Below are positions 34,726 to 49,600 of a stretch of 64,000 nucleotides of DNA, one piece after another. Below the pieces are notes generated by a model, which ran no database searches, was not told where the DNA came from, and was given only the letters and a program-made list of their open reading frames with translations. A program made the position numbers and the translations under genes. Every line of letters starts with the position of its first letter. Positions within the stretch are counted from its first letter, which is position 1. The stretch is taken from positions 136,050,242 through 136,114,241 of the forward strand of contig NC_133123.1 of the NCBI RefSeq assembly GCF_033568475.1. Direction: 5' to 3'. Source of the stretch: Henckelia pumila. Lineage: Eukaryota > Streptophyta > Magnoliopsida > Lamiales > Gesneriaceae.

Positions 34726-37700
34726 TCAAGCTTTCCTGGTTTTCCAGATGGTATAAGCCAACAATAGAGGAACTGCAAGGCTGTAGATTGGGGAATGGAT
34801 AAACGGATTCGTCTCATATGCTCTCATAAGACCTCTGCAGTTCTGCATTTGTAAATGAAGGGATACCACCACATCAGAAACAAACCAAAAATATACAATT
34901 GCGACATTATTATATACTTGGAACTATAGTATCATACAAATAATCAGAAACCGAGTGGTCAAACACAAAACTCAGCTACGCTTATGAGACAACGAAAACG
35001 TAACGAAGAAAATCTATCAAGTCGATATGATTGATCAAGAGAGCGTGCTCAAGAAACAAAAGCTTCAGCTTATCGACTATGATCATAGATAAACACAACA
35101 CCGAGATGCTACAAAACAAGATCTTGGGAAGGGGACATTGAAAACTTATAGAAATATAATCCACTTCATTTTTTTAACTCATAAGGACAACAAAGAAACT
35201 CATAGCAAACTCAGAAAACAATCAAATCAAGGCCAATATGAGAGAATTTGCTGAACTGATCCGAGAATTCAACAACAGGTATAATAACATGTTTTATGTG
35301 TCACTATTGGGTATGAAAGTGTAACTGGCAGACAAAGAAATCATCTATAATAATGGAACAGAAAATTAGAGAGAGACTACAAAACTCGAGGATTGTTTTA
35401 ATGCAATGGAAAAGGTATAGCAGCTTTTCCCCAAAAAATTTAGAGATGCAATAATTTTCATCCTCAAATCACTCCATTTATTTTAAATTTCGAATTCTGA
35501 GTCATTGATTAAGCGCAGAAATCTACCTTTAAATGTTTCCAACTGATGGCCAGAGATACGACCAGGAAAAATTTCCTAAGCCAGCGCTTATGAAGAATCA
35601 GTTCTGATACTTTCTTGGTGCGTTTGTTAGGCAATGCAGCTTCCTTGTTTTGGCCATCAGTGTCATCGTTCTTCTTACTTGAAAGAGAAATAATGTAATC
35701 ATGATACAACCCCCTCTCAGCGGCCAACATGATGATTGAAATAAGTGATGGAAAAAGTATAAAATAAAGATGCGGAAGCACGATCACCATTGCATCTGGA
35801 AATCCAAGAAACTCCATCTTTCCAAAATTCTTAAATTTCAGAGCCACACCTCGGTAAGTCATGTATCCCAGTTCTCCACCTTCATTAAAAAATTGGCCAG
35901 AAAACCAAGGGCACAACACAAGGTAAAACAAGTAAACTATCATACAGCACCATGCTACAGGAACATTGTGTATTTCTACCAGAATCCGAGCAGTACTATT
36001 AATGAAGCCTTTATTGGATTTCAAATTTTTATAGAGGTGATGCCTTCTTGAAAATGAAAGGAGTGCTTTTGGAATGAGAAGGATGGAAAGGACTAACAAA
36101 TAGAAGCACCAGAAGATTGGGAGATACAAGCCGTCCCACTGACAGCCCATCACAAAAAATTCTTTCCAATTCCACGGATGCTTGGCAGGAAGACCACTTA
36201 CCGAAAACGGTCTTAGATCAGAAACAGTTGATCTACCAGCAATATCGGTTGTCTCTATTTGCAGTAAATATCTTTCGGGAAATGGATCCTCGAAAGCTTT
36301 AATATTCCATGGGGCACCATAGAGGTCACCACGGGATCCTTCCAGCTTTGTCATTAATGTCTCCATCACAACAAGAAGATTTCCAGAACTAGAGTCATAG
36401 ATCCGAGCCACCACTGAGATAATTGGAGAAGTGGAGAAAACCAGAGCTCTGATTTCCCTGTAAAAAGCTTCTGCTGTCCTGCATTGAGATGATTTTGAAG
36501 TGAACCTGGAGTCCAGAGGAAAAGTTGGCAGTATAATAGTTTTCTTGGCTCCTAACTTGAAGTCAATATCAACAAATGATATATGACCACCATCAATAGC
36601 CAAAATGCGCATGGCTCTACTTTTCCTCCAATCACCCATTTCCCATTCCCAGAATTCATTAAATTTTGTTGCATCACTTGAACAATTAGCTGCGACCTCC
36701 GAGGAAAACCGATGCCCATTTAATTGGAATAACTGTTTTGAACTTCGCTGATGATGACTTGAGTGGTACCTCTTTAAATTCTTTCCAAATTTTGTGTGCA
36801 AATGCCCACATAAGTAGGCAGATAAAGAGTGCATGAGGAAGGTAGCCTTCAGGGTCTTTCCAGACTTTGTGGCTTCTGAGAATGAAAGAGGAAAATGCCC
36901 AAAAGATACCTTGATAACAGGTTGAGAGGACTGAGAATCCCATTGCGAGAGTTCAGAATTTATATCAGTTAATAATTCATCTGTTGGATGGCCAAACAGA
37001 TTAGTTGGGCCCCGCAAACCGGATGGCATGGTGCTGTCAAACCCAACAAAAAGAACTTTCCTTTTGCTCGTCTGGATAGTGCAAAAATATACACAATGGA
37101 TTAGAGATAAAAGACAACTTAAATTAATGCCAAGCATTATTAATAGCAACATCGGGGTGAGTTATAAGTAATAGCTGACAATGTTAATAGCAGACTACAT
37201 TTAGTGTGATCCACAGAATTAAGCTCACGGGGTTAGAATTAATCAGCAAACAAAAGTACTTAATTAATCCCTTCATAACAAGGACTATGAAAAAGAATCA
37301 ATTCCAGAGATGATACCCGGGAACAGCAGAAACACAAGTGATGATAAAACAACGACCACATAAAGCCGTGTCACATAATCAACAAATCAAATGTGGAGTC
37401 CATAAGTTATGGGGCTCCATTTACGACTGTGTATGGTAGCTTAGAAAAGGGAGAGTTAATCACCTACTTGAATTGTGATGCTATTGACGTGCCCACTTCT
37501 TTTACGAAGACCATTGAAGCTGTATTTAGAGAAAAAATCATATGATCCACCAATGGATGGAACACCAAAGTTATCATGATTTCCTCGAACATCATAAAAG
37601 CTGCTCTCATTAAGCCCACTCCTCTTGACAACATCACGCATAACTTTCCGGTATTCAATCCATTCCTCTTCATCTTGTTTCATAACCACTAAATCCTTGC

Positions 37701-39647
37701 TTTTGCCATCTGGTAGATGTAGATAAGCGAAAATTTTGTGTAAAATCTTGAAAATTTGAGTATCAATTTGACGAAATGTGGTCGCAGGGAAATTTATGAA
37801 CATACTACTTACTAAAACACAGATAATAGATAAACTTTTCAAATTGTAAAAAGGCACATTTACCCTTCAGTTTTTTGTTTTCTTCCATTGTCAAATGACA
37901 AAATGAAATTTTACAGTTTAATTAACAACATTAAAATTAAATTAAAAAATTATGAATAAATAATAATGCCTTAACTTTTGAATTGTCCAAATTTATTTTT
38001 TAATTGAATCTTTGAGCTTTCTCTATTTTCAATTATACAATTGACACTATTTTCTAAAAGTTTCACGTTCATTGCAAAATGAGCATCCCTAATTAATATC
38101 TCTTAATTATATAAATTATTTATTCTAATCACAATCCTTTATTCTATAAATATTACACAGTTATATGGTTTTTTTATTATATATCATTAGAATGAGTCTC
38201 TTGAGACATCTTCCAACCCTCAATTGGTTCATCCCTTTTGAGGGTTTTCCCTTTAAAATGAACTGAATCAAACCTATAAGAATACTCGTTCAAAATTTAC
38301 CATTTACCATTTGCTTTCTCTATTCTCTCCCCTTTGTTCATTTCCTCCCTTCAGTACCAATTCTGAAAAAATTGTCCTTTGAAGCCAATACTAACAAATA
38401 AACAACACTACATCATGTTCCATTGAGTAATTCAATTAAAGTTGAGTTCCATTGCATTAAAAGAGTAATTAAGAATCATATCCAAAATATGTCATGTCAA
38501 AAATTGAGATAAAACAAGTTTCGCTCCCCCCGCTTTACCCCTACTTTGAAAGCGACAGTGGCATAAAGACAACTTGCGACCAAAGACCATTTTCCCATTA
38601 AGGTGAAAAAAGACAATGATGGCGTCCCTTTAATTGATGCTTAAATACTTCATAGTCAAATTTAACTAATTAAAAGGATACACTATACTGATAAACCACG
38701 CCTTAATGAGATTTTTTTGTTAATTTCTCATTAATACTAGCTCTGACTTCTGTTTAATTTTGTTATTGTTGCTACTTTCTTTATTGTTAAGTACCTTTGA
38801 AGTTTTAAGGATCAATACTCATTTATATGGCACCCTAGCTCTTCATCTCTGTTTCATTCAGACTCATTATCTGTGAGTTCACCCTTATTTCAAGAAAATA
38901 CAAAACTCTAATACTTTTCCACAGTCAAATCCCTCAAATAATAGACAAAGAACTCTCTAACCCAAAATGTTGGCTCCCACAAACAAAACTCTCGAAGTCC
39001 CAAGGGATGATATCAATCCAACTAAAAGAAAAATCATAAAAGGCACTTCCACTAAATGCATTGAGAAAGGAAAGTTCCAAAATCTGCAATTCACAAATCT
39101 AAGCATATGAAGCATATCAAGTTGAATAAACATGAATACAAATCTGATGCTTGTTAAGCACTAGCAATTCCACGTTTCGGAATAAGCAGCTAAACCAATA
39201 AACCCAGAGAAAATTCTTGTCCCCAAATAGCCAAAATAACTTCGAAGCCGAAAAATTCTAAGAGAACCAGCACAAAATAACAAAAGTTATGCTAAACAAG
39301 CCAAAAGAAGTAAACAAATGCACACCAAAGTAACTCGATAAGAGCAACCTACCAGTGAGATCACCCGTGATGAGGACCAAAGCAGGTTTGATGAATGAAA
39401 GGGCGGGCCCAACAATTTCCTTGAAGTCTTGAGCTCTGTCAGGGTGGTGCACACTGAAATGGAGATCAGACAGCTGCACCACCCACGCCAAATCCTCTGG
39501 CCCATTCTTCAGCTCGATCGTTTCGGTTCCTTCCGATGGCCGGAATAGCGCTGTAAAGATTACAAGGAAAAAGATGATCCGAATCAAAATCCCCATTCCT
39601 CCCATGACACTGTCCCCTCTCATCTCTTTCCTCTCGCTCGCCGTCAT
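34726..39647 (-). CDS. TMEM62-like membrane metallophosphoesterase (At3g03305 type)
   Basis: Four exons, 39353-39647, 37468-37709, 35527-37071 and 34726-34842, join in frame to 732 aa. A signal-anchor segment (about 20-36) is followed by a calcineurin-type phosphoesterase fold: DLH (61-63), GD (95-96), GNHD (141-144), GHFP (237-240) and CGHLH (267-271), so all metal-binding motifs are present. The C-terminal third holds about five membrane spans, matching the plant homologues of animal TMEM62. The last exon was found from the donor WKHLK|GTAGAT and encodes NCRGLMRAYETNPFIHSP, ending KTRKA. The substrate is unknown for the family. Intron 1 (1.6 kb) holds nothing recognised. The start is 993 bp from the divergent DCL2 ATG. 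Confidence 0.9.
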
Positions 39648-40640
39648 TCTCGATCCAACGGAACCAACCGGTTTTCTTGATTGGGTTCGCCTCGGCCCCG
39701 TATTAACCAGGGCTCAAAGCCCAGCAGGCCCACTAACATCTCATCAACCAAAGGAGTAAAGGCTTGCAGCTTGCTGCACAAGTCTTTATAAAGGGTACGA
39801 CCCCACTTGACACTGAAAGTTGAAACAACAATAATTCAAAGAAAACGGGAACCAGTAACCCAAAAGCTTCCCGCATAATTCTTTCACTCTCCCACCTTAA
39901 AGTCTCCTCCTTTCGACTGCCGAAATTAGTCACGCACACCAGTCTTCGTTTTTTTCGCGGTTTACTTCAAAAAAGTAAAAATTTTGCAGTCACCCAATTT
40001 TGGCTATTTAGTTGTTTTCGAACGGAGTGTGATTATTAATTACTCTCTGGTTCAACAACCTTTCCCCTTCGAGAACACAAAGAAAAACCCTTCTTACAAC
40101 CTCTTTGATCGTCTGTCTACATATTTATGTGCTGATCACCTGTTTTTGCTGTCTACTTGTATCAAACTTTTCGGTGAGTTCTTTAAACTCTTTTTTGTCT
40201 CTCTGTTTTTTAGTGTCAGTAAGAAAAGGCCGTTTTTGAAGCTAAGCTTCTTTTATATGTGTATAAAGGTGTCGTCTTGGTATTTAATATTATTATTATT
40301 TTGTTAATATCTGCGTTTAGATGAGTTTTAATCTTTTTTTGTCTTCCCACCGCTGTTGCCATGGATTTTTTGGTTCCTTAAATCAATGCGATGCCACACA
40401 TTTAACTTTGAAAACATCAATTTTGATTTTCCTTGCTCGAAAGATTTGCTAAAAATATTTGTTTCAACTGTGAGGAGGCTTAAGCACATGTGCTATGTTT
40501 GAAGTCTATAAACTTGAGTCCTTGCACTTTGTAGACAGATGGCTTCTTGTTTCTTCATCACTGGATTCACTGAAATGTTGATTTTGGCCTTTTTTCTGGT
40601 AATTTTGTGACAGTAAAGAGGAAAAGAAGTAAAAATTGTC
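39648..40640. promoter_or_regulatory. Divergent promoter region, phosphoesterase / DCL2
   Basis: A 993-bp gap between two divergent ATGs. It holds both leaders and probably a DCL2 5'-UTR intron: a donor TTTTCG|GTGAGTTC near 40171 and an acceptor TTTTGTGACAG|TAAAG near 40614, 26 bp before the DCL2 ATG. Confidence 0.5.
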
Positions 40641-43600
40641 ATGGCCGTTGATGGAGGTAGCCAGCAGTTCATGGACGATTTTTTTCCTGTTGCCAGAAGG
40701 TAAGTTATCACTATCATTTTCTTTACGAGCAAGGTACATAATTGATCATTAGATGCACAAAAGACCGCATCATCAACTGTTATATTCTTGTTCAGTTTTA
40801 AATGAAAATGCATCCTGTAAACTGAAACGAAATGCATGGAATAATTTGCCTCTGATTTGATGTTAAAACTGCTTGGTACACCTGCTAGAGAGACGGTAGC
40901 ACCTAAACTTGGTCGATAAGCTCACCATTTTCCTATTCGATGAAGTGTTTCTCAAATCTGTATGCAGTTATCAGTTGGAAGCCTTGGAGAAAGCCCTAAA
41001 ACAGAATACAGTTGTTTACTTGGAGACTGGTAGTGGAAAAACTCTCATTGCAATCATGCTCCTCCGCAGCTACGCTCACCTCCTCCGAAAGCCTTCACCA
41101 TTCATAGCAGTTTTTTTGGTCCCTACAGTTGTTTTGGTTGCTCAAGTATGTGATTAATGATGAAGTTACATTGACATTATAATTAAGTTCTATTTGTCCG
41201 GATAGGATGGAAAATTTTAGTTTCGAGGAAGGGTTTTGCTCAAAACTGTTGGAATTTAGGTCAATATTACCACATTCATTTATTGTAAAATGAAAGGATT
41301 TCGTACGGCATTTGGAGTATATTATTTCCTTTTGTTTTGCTAAGAAGCTCTGTATCTCTTTTAGAACCTATTACTTTGAAGCCCAGATATGTTCCTGATT
41401 GCAACAGTTTTACATGATTATACTTCCAATTTTCAGTACTTGAGATTTTTGGAGTGTTGACTTCTGACCTTGATGCTAACAGCAAGGTGAATCAGTGGCA
41501 ATGCTCACTGACTTGAAAGTGGGAAAGTACTATGGCGAGTTAGGTGTTGATTACTGGGATGCTGCCATATGGAAGTTGCAAAAGGATGAAAACGAGGTTC
41601 GCTTGACTTCATTGTCTGTTGTTGATTTATTTAATTTATCGTTTTTTAAACTAATATGTAGGTTAAAAAAAACTCTTGAAGTTTTATTAATCTTTTTTCT
41701 ATATTTAATGCATAGAAATGACAAAATATGCTGGTTGACTCTGTACCTCTTCTACCTTTCACTGTCTTATTCTATGTGTTATTAAATCAGTTGGTTTGGT
41801 GTTATTCTCACAGAAAAGGAAAAGCTCACCATTTATTTCTGTTTATTTTAAGGACGATAATTATATTTCTCTATCAAATGTGATTTTGTCAAATAAACAG
41901 AAATTATTCAAGGCATCCCTTGAACACTCATATCCTCCAAAAACTAATATCCGCTCTTCATATCATTTCTCTAAGTTTCATGTTTCAGGTGCTTGTAATG
42001 ACACCACAGATCTTGCTTGATGCGTTGAGGCACAGCTTTTTGAGACTCGATCAAATCAAAGTTCTAATATTTGATGAATGCCATAATGCAAGAGGCAAAC
42101 ACCCCTATAGTCGTATTATGATGGTAAAATACTTATTTCACGTGGGCCATTTGGTTTAATCCATTGATCTTTTCTCCTGAGAACAAATCTTATATCCATG
42201 AGATTTGTAGGGTGTTGTGGTAGGAGATAGAAAATATGCATGGTTGATTACCAGTCACCCAAATCATGTGATTAATATATTTTTTGCAATGGTCTTAGAT
42301 TGAATATCTTCGTTCTATTGAAATTATTAGGAGGTTTAATCAATTATTTCCAAAAGGTCATGATTAATATGATGGTTTCATAATTGTAATTTCGACATCC
42401 TTATATTTCAAAACAGAGAACTTGGCAAACATCTAGAAAATCTACTGGCAAAATAAAAAGTAAAATATAATATGTATCCAGTTGAAATCACGTGAATATA
42501 TATGTTCATGACACAATTTTTTGTTGATTTAAAATGGATATCATATGAAAATCTCATTGCGCCTGACCTTCATGTTATGGTCCCAGCCTGCTGGATTTTC
42601 GGTGATCTATAATGTGTTGTATTTATCTAGTTAAAAGAACAATACTCTTACAGGAATTCTATCACCGTGAACTGTCATCAAATAATCAACAACTTCCTAG
42701 AGTGTTTGGGATGACGGCTTCCCCGATAAAGGCTAAAGGTATATGTAATTTATTTTGTGTTTAAATATTATTTGACATATAAAATTTACTGTTCTTGATC
42801 TTTTGCGATGTTGGGTGTCAAAATTATACAGCTTTGAGTTCAAGATCTGCTTACTGGGAACAGATTAGCGAACTTGAAAGTCTTATGAATTCAAAGGTGT
42901 TTTCTTGTTACTGCATGCTTTTACTATTGATTAATGGACGTAAAAAAATCAGGCTGCTCTTTGATGGAGCGATTTCAGATCTATTTGGTTGCTTGGATGA
43001 ATTTATGTTAGATTGATTTCAATTTCAGCCCTCTTTGACTTGTGTAATTGCAATGATGATCATGAAATCCACCTAAATCCACCCTTCAAATCCTTTCATT
43101 CAAGCGTAAGCTTATGGTATTGTTGCTAAGCAAGTATTGCGCTCTTGTAGTTGAAGACGTAGATTACGAAAATTGATATATTTTAGCTTTCTATGATTTA
43201 GTGGTGTCCATAGTATGATTTTAAAAAAAACGAGTAGCTTGGCTGTGAATTCTTTTGTTTTTTTTTTACGAATGTCCGTGTTGGTTTATTCTATCTCCTT
43301 GAACCTTGAGTGCTCAGTTCTTATGTAGCATGCACTAGTATGTTCCATCATCTCGTTGAACATACTTTTACCTCTTGTTTTTCTGGTCCTCCTCAAACAC
43401 AACATACTCAAACACAACATACCCAAGGTAGTAGAGAATATGATGCTGAATTTGTTGACTGCAAGTTAGAAGGTTGGACCTTGATAACATTGCTATATTT
43501 ACCTAGTAGATGTTTTATATTCTATGCATGCACTACCATGTTTAGTTGATACTTTGATTAGAAATATCACTTGACAATACTTTTTCATTCTCACCGTTAC

Positions 43601-46600
43601 TTATCTACATGTTTGTTTATAATTTAGGTTTTCACTTGTAAATCGGATTCAGTTTTAGCTCAGTATGTCCCATTTTCAACCCCTAAAGTGAAGATATACA
43701 GGAAAACAGGGGTACCTCACACTGTTTGTGCACACATTTCTGGTGACCTGACCAGGTTGATAATGAAGGTATGCACATATTTTGTAATAAATGTGTGCCA
43801 ATTATTTTGTAATGCAGAAAAGTTTGAAATGTTTTCATATTATTAATTTCCTATTATAAGTTTATTCTATTTCGGTATTAAAATGTTCTATTTATGGTAT
43901 TAGGATTTCTATATTTTAATTATTTCCATATTTTAGTTGCATTACAACTCTATAGACTTAATATAGGTCTAATATTTCAATTTTATATTGTTTTACTCTC
44001 AATTGAATTGAGTTTTATTGTTTCCTTTGAGAGACCTTTTCCACTGCAACATTTTGTCTCAGTGAAGGTATGCACACTTCCATTAATAGGTTGTAGTAAA
44101 ATTTTATCCCTTGAAGAAGATATGTTTGCTTTATTTGTCGATATCCAATTTACGCCAAAGTTTGCAAGATAAATGGATGAAATAATACATTCAAATAGTT
44201 TTGAATGTAGGTTGGAATAAATCCAAGCTTAGGGAAATTCTTTTTGAGACTTTCAAGAGGTGTAACATAGTTAAGAACACAACAGACATCCTGTTAATCA
44301 AATATGAAAATATTAAAACAGCATCACCCAGAAATACTAAGTGAAATTCTTTTGACTTGAGACCAGGAGGTTTTGGTTTGGGTCATGAAGAAGGGGGTGG
44401 ACTCAGACACAATGTTAGACATGGCAATTACTACTGTCAGTGAGATGCCTAGTGTTTTTGTTTTCCAAAAAATTGAAAGTCCTGGATGCCGAAGTAGAGA
44501 AATATAAATTTCAAGGTATGGAAAAATCTGTATAGTAGTGTGAAAAGGATGATTCACATAGCTTTACTTGAATATAAAAGACAAGGAGCTAAAATAGCTA
44601 CAGGCTTTACACTAACAAAGAATTCTGTCATTGACTATCCATATTTACATTTATTACCATGTCCGCATTCAACATTTACCAAAACTGCGTTTTTTATTAA
44701 CATTTCTTCTATTCTTAAGGTTTGCTTTGTAAATTTTTTCAGCATGAACTTTCTCTCTATGAATTGGAACTCTCAACATCTGATTTAGAATCTGCAATAA
44801 AAAGATTGCGTAAACTTCTATCAACCTTCAGATTTTGTTTAGAGGAGCTGGGGATTTGGTTAACCTTGAAGGTATCTATTTGGAACATTCTTAAATATTT
44901 AGTGTTGTGATACTTGATACTGAAACATACTCCTGTTTTGAAACAGGCAGCAGAGGTTTTCGCTCATGAGGAAGCAGACATCTTGTCATGGGGTAGACAG
45001 GATGTATTTGGGGAGACTGTCCTTGGAGCTTTCAGTTCGGATGTTGTCCAGGTCTTATCTGCATTCATTCCAGCTGGTATTATTTTAGTGTTAATCCAGT
45101 CTATTCTTATGCTTAAGCTTCCTAGTTTTCTTTTTTTGAATTTTTTGTGGGTAATTTTCCTGCTGTCTTCTTAGATCCAAATTGGTCACTTCGACACAAT
45201 ATAACAGCCAATGTGAAGGCAGGGTACTTTACATCAAAGGTTTTGTGCCTTGTTGAGACTCTTCTTGAGTACAGGTGTGCTGATTTTTGTTATCAGCTGA
45301 AATTTTTGAGATGTATTAGTATTTAATCCTATTTATTCACACTTTCAGATTTATCAAATGTGGGGTCCATGATGATTGTTGGAGTGAGATATTTTAAAAT
45401 TTTAACATGCAGTATGTTTGATTATAATAATATATAAAAATAAACTATTTTTGGGAATTGTTGAAAAATTAAATTAAATTGAATGATTATATCGACAACG
45501 TAGAAATTGATAGAAAATATATTTTCGGGAATTATTGCAAACCAGTTGATGATATTTGATTTTATTTTGGAAAATGAAAAATTGGTTTGTGGGATGAAAA
45601 ACAAATACTGCATTAATCTATATTTGTTAACGTCATAAACTTGGTTGAGAGCTTCTCATGTTCTTTTCTTTTGTGACAATATTTGTCCAGGGAATTGAAG
45701 AATTTGAGGTGCATAGTGTTTGTTGAGAGGATTGTTACAGCCATCGTTATTTGCTATCTGCTGAATGAGTTGCTTCCAGAATTAACTGGGTGGACTACAG
45801 AATACACAGCAGGGAACAATTCCTGGTTTCAGTCTCAGAGTAGGAAAGAACAGAACAAAATTGTGGATGAATTCCGCAATGGAACTGTAAGACTTGTGCT
45901 TCTATGTATTTGTGGTTATTATTTAGGCATTGGGGGGAAATGTTATTTTCCTTTCTGACTTGTCATTCTGGATATTGATTTTAAGCCAATGTTCTTGGCA
46001 TCATCACTTTTCAGGTTAACATCGTCATCGCCACTTCGATGCTCGAAGAGGGATTAGATGTGCAAAGTTGCAATCTTGTCATTAGATTTGATCCCTCTGC
46101 CACCATATGTAGCTTTATTCAATCCCGTGGGCGTGCTCGAATGCAGAACTCGGATTTTGTGTTAATGGTGGAAAGGTGAGCTGAATTGCTTGACTAAAAT
46201 AAACAAGGAGAGAAATACCTACCGGTGGTTCCTTGTCAGATTCCTCCATAAAATTTCATGTACTTTAGATGCACCTTTGGGCTTCTTATACAATTGCAGC
46301 TTCAGGCTTCAGTGTATTCATAAAAGACATTAGGAACAAAATAAGGCACTACTTGAGTTTTTTTCCCCTCATTGGTGTAAACTTCATGCTGCAGTGAAGA
46401 CACATCCGCTCTCTCTCAGGTGAAGAACTATTTGGTTGGTGGGGAGATGATGCGAAGCGAGTGTTTGAACCATGCTGATTTTCCTTGTGAACCACTTGGT
46501 CTGATGTGTGGTGAACCATGCTATACAGTTGAAACCACTGGAGCAATTGTGACTTTGAGTTCTAGTGTGTCGTTGCTTTACTTCTATTGCTCACGGCTAC

Positions 46601-49600
46601 CTTCTGATGGGTTAGCATCCACATCTTTGTACCTGCACATTTCAAGCATTACCTTTTTTAACGCTTCACGGTATAAATGCTCAAAATTGACAAAATAGCT
46701 TCTATGCTGAGATTGATTCCTTGTTCTCGACTCATAGGTACTTTAAACCTCATCCTCGTTTTAACATTTGTAAAGAGCTGCAATCTTGCACACTGCTACT
46801 TCCCAATAGCTGCCCAATCCCAATTGTTGTCGTTCAGGGAAGTATCGAAGTTCTAAAGCAACTAGCCTGCCTGGAAGCTTGCAAGCAACTCCATCAGGTT
46901 GGTGAACTGACAGACAATCTTGTGCCAAATACTCTGGAGGAAGAAGCAGACACACAGGAATCTGGTACTGTTTTAATAGTTTTTTGTTTCTTGGGAATGT
47001 TTCTTAACTTAGGATTTCTTTTAAATGTTGTCATCCACTCCCAAATCAAAATTGTAAGATGTTTTCTGTCTCAAGTATTAATTTATATGCATGTACAGGA
47101 CGTGAACCGTATGCTGAAGATCATGATAAGTACTTCCCACCAGAATTAGTTCACCCTCAAGAGATAGATTCTCAAACATTGTACTATTGTTATGTAATTG
47201 AGCTGAACCCAAACGTTCAATATGAAGTCAAGCTTCAAGATATTGTGCTGGCTGTCCCGACCAGACTTGGATATGATCTGGAAACGGTTGACCTTGACTT
47301 AGAGGCGGATAGGGGAAAAATAATAGTGAGCTCAAAATACATAGGATATTTAAGATTAACTTCTGCTCAGGTAATTGACATATTCTGACTGATGTCATGT
47401 GCACAGTTTAATAGGTACCATGAGATAGATTTTCAGAAAACTAATTGCATTTTTAAACTTTAATGGCAGATTTCTCTGTGTCGGAGTTTCCAAATTATTC
47501 TTTTCAGGGTTCTTCTTAATCAGAACTTTAACAAGCTTTATGAAGACATCAATCAATCTTCTTTGAGCAATGGTTCTCCAATTCTCAATTACCTTCTTCT
47601 CCCATCTATAGGCTCTAGCCAAAACTTATCTGTTGACTGGAAATGTGTCACCTCTGTTCTATACCTGAGCGATGATTCTTTGGATAAACACAATGATTGT
47701 TTTTCGACCAGAGGTCACGGGCATTATGTGCACACAAAGAATGGTTTGGTTTGCAGTTGCATGTTAGAGAATTCCTTGGTATGCACGCCTCATAATGGTT
47801 TAATGTACTGCATATCCGGCACTTTGGATCGGTATGATGGAAATTCAAATTTTGAGCTAAGAGATGGAGAGGTTCTTTCTTACAAAAAATATTATGAAAA
47901 GAAGTGAGCATCTTTCTTTTTAAGAAACAACTATTTTTTGAACTTTGAACCTTATATTGTGAAGCTAAATGCATATATTCAACTAATGGTTTCAGACATG
48001 GGATCAAGTTGCATTTCGAAGGAGAGAATCTTCTTTATGGCAAACGGATGTTTACAGTGCACAACTACCTTCAGAGATGTAGAACTCATAGGTCAAAAGG
48101 TACCTTGAATTTTGATATGTGCATTCTATTATATCAAATTCAAAAGTTTTTGAAGATTAACAAGAACGAGAGAAACAGGGACAGCCATATGTGCAGTAGA
48201 AATATATTCTATTCTGAATTAATATTCACAGTACAACCCTACACTATATATAGGAAACTTATTTCTATATTTTATTCACAATCTAACCCTAATTAATAGA
48301 CAAGAAATAAGGAATAAATATCAGTCAAATATTCTAAGACTAAATACAATATTTCTTTCCTTTTTTCTACACTCCCCCTCAAGTTGGAGCAAAGATATCT
48401 ATCATGCCCAACTTGCAGATGAAATCTTCGAACTTGGGTCTGAAATGACTCTTTGTTAAGGCATCTGCAATCTGTTGTTCAGATTTGAGAAATGGCATAC
48501 AAATGATTCCTCCTTCAAGCTTTTCTTTGATAAAGTGTCTATCAACTTCTATATGCTTTGTACGATCATGTTGTACTGGATTATTTGCAATGCTAATGGC
48601 TGACTTGTTGTCACAGAATAGCTTCATTGGCACTTTCCAGTCTAACTTTAATTCTTCAAGAACTAGCTTTAGCCATAGTAACTCGCATACACCATTAGCC
48701 ATAGCCCTAAGTTCAGCTTCTGCACTACTACGAGCCACAACATTCTGTTTTTTACTTCTCCATGACACAAGATTACCCCATAGAAAAGTACAGTACCCTG
48801 AGGTCGACCTCCTATCAGAAATGGATCCTGCCCAATCGGCATCTGTGTACGCTTCTATGCTTCTCTGATTGTTTTTTCTGAACAATAAACCTTTCCCTGG
48901 AGAACCTTTTAAATATCTCAAAATCTTGTACACAGCATCCATGTGTTCCTCGTGTGGTGAGTGCATGAATTGACTAACCATACTAACAGCAAAAGTAATA
49001 TCAGGTCTTGTATGAGAGAGATAAATAAGTTTTCCTACAAGACGTTGATATCTCTCTTTATCAATGGAAGTTTTGCTGGACACTTCATTTAGCTTTTGAT
49101 TTGGATCCATGGGTACATCACTTGGTCTGCATCCACTCATTCCTGTCTCTTCGAGTAGATCTAGAACATATTTTCTTTGGGATACATAGATTCCCTTTCT
49201 TGATCTCGCAACTTCCATCCCTAGAAAATATCTCAATAGTCCCAGATCTTTTATCTCAAATTCCAATGCGAGGCAGCCTTTTAAACGGGTTATTTCCACT
49301 TCATCATCCCCTGTGAGAATTATGTCATCGACATATACGATCAAGATTGCCATCTTGCCTTCTTTGGTATGCTTTACAAACATTGTGTGGTCGGATTGCC
49401 CTTGAATATAGCCTTGCTTCTTTACTGATTTCGAAAATTTCTCGAACCAAGCCCGTGGCGACTGTTTCAATCCATACAAAGACTTCTTTAGTTTGCATAT
49501 TTTTCCACCAAATTGTTTTTCAAAACCTGGTGGAGCATTCATGAACACCTCTTCCTCCAATTCTCCATTCAAGAACGCATTTTTTACATCCATCTGATAC

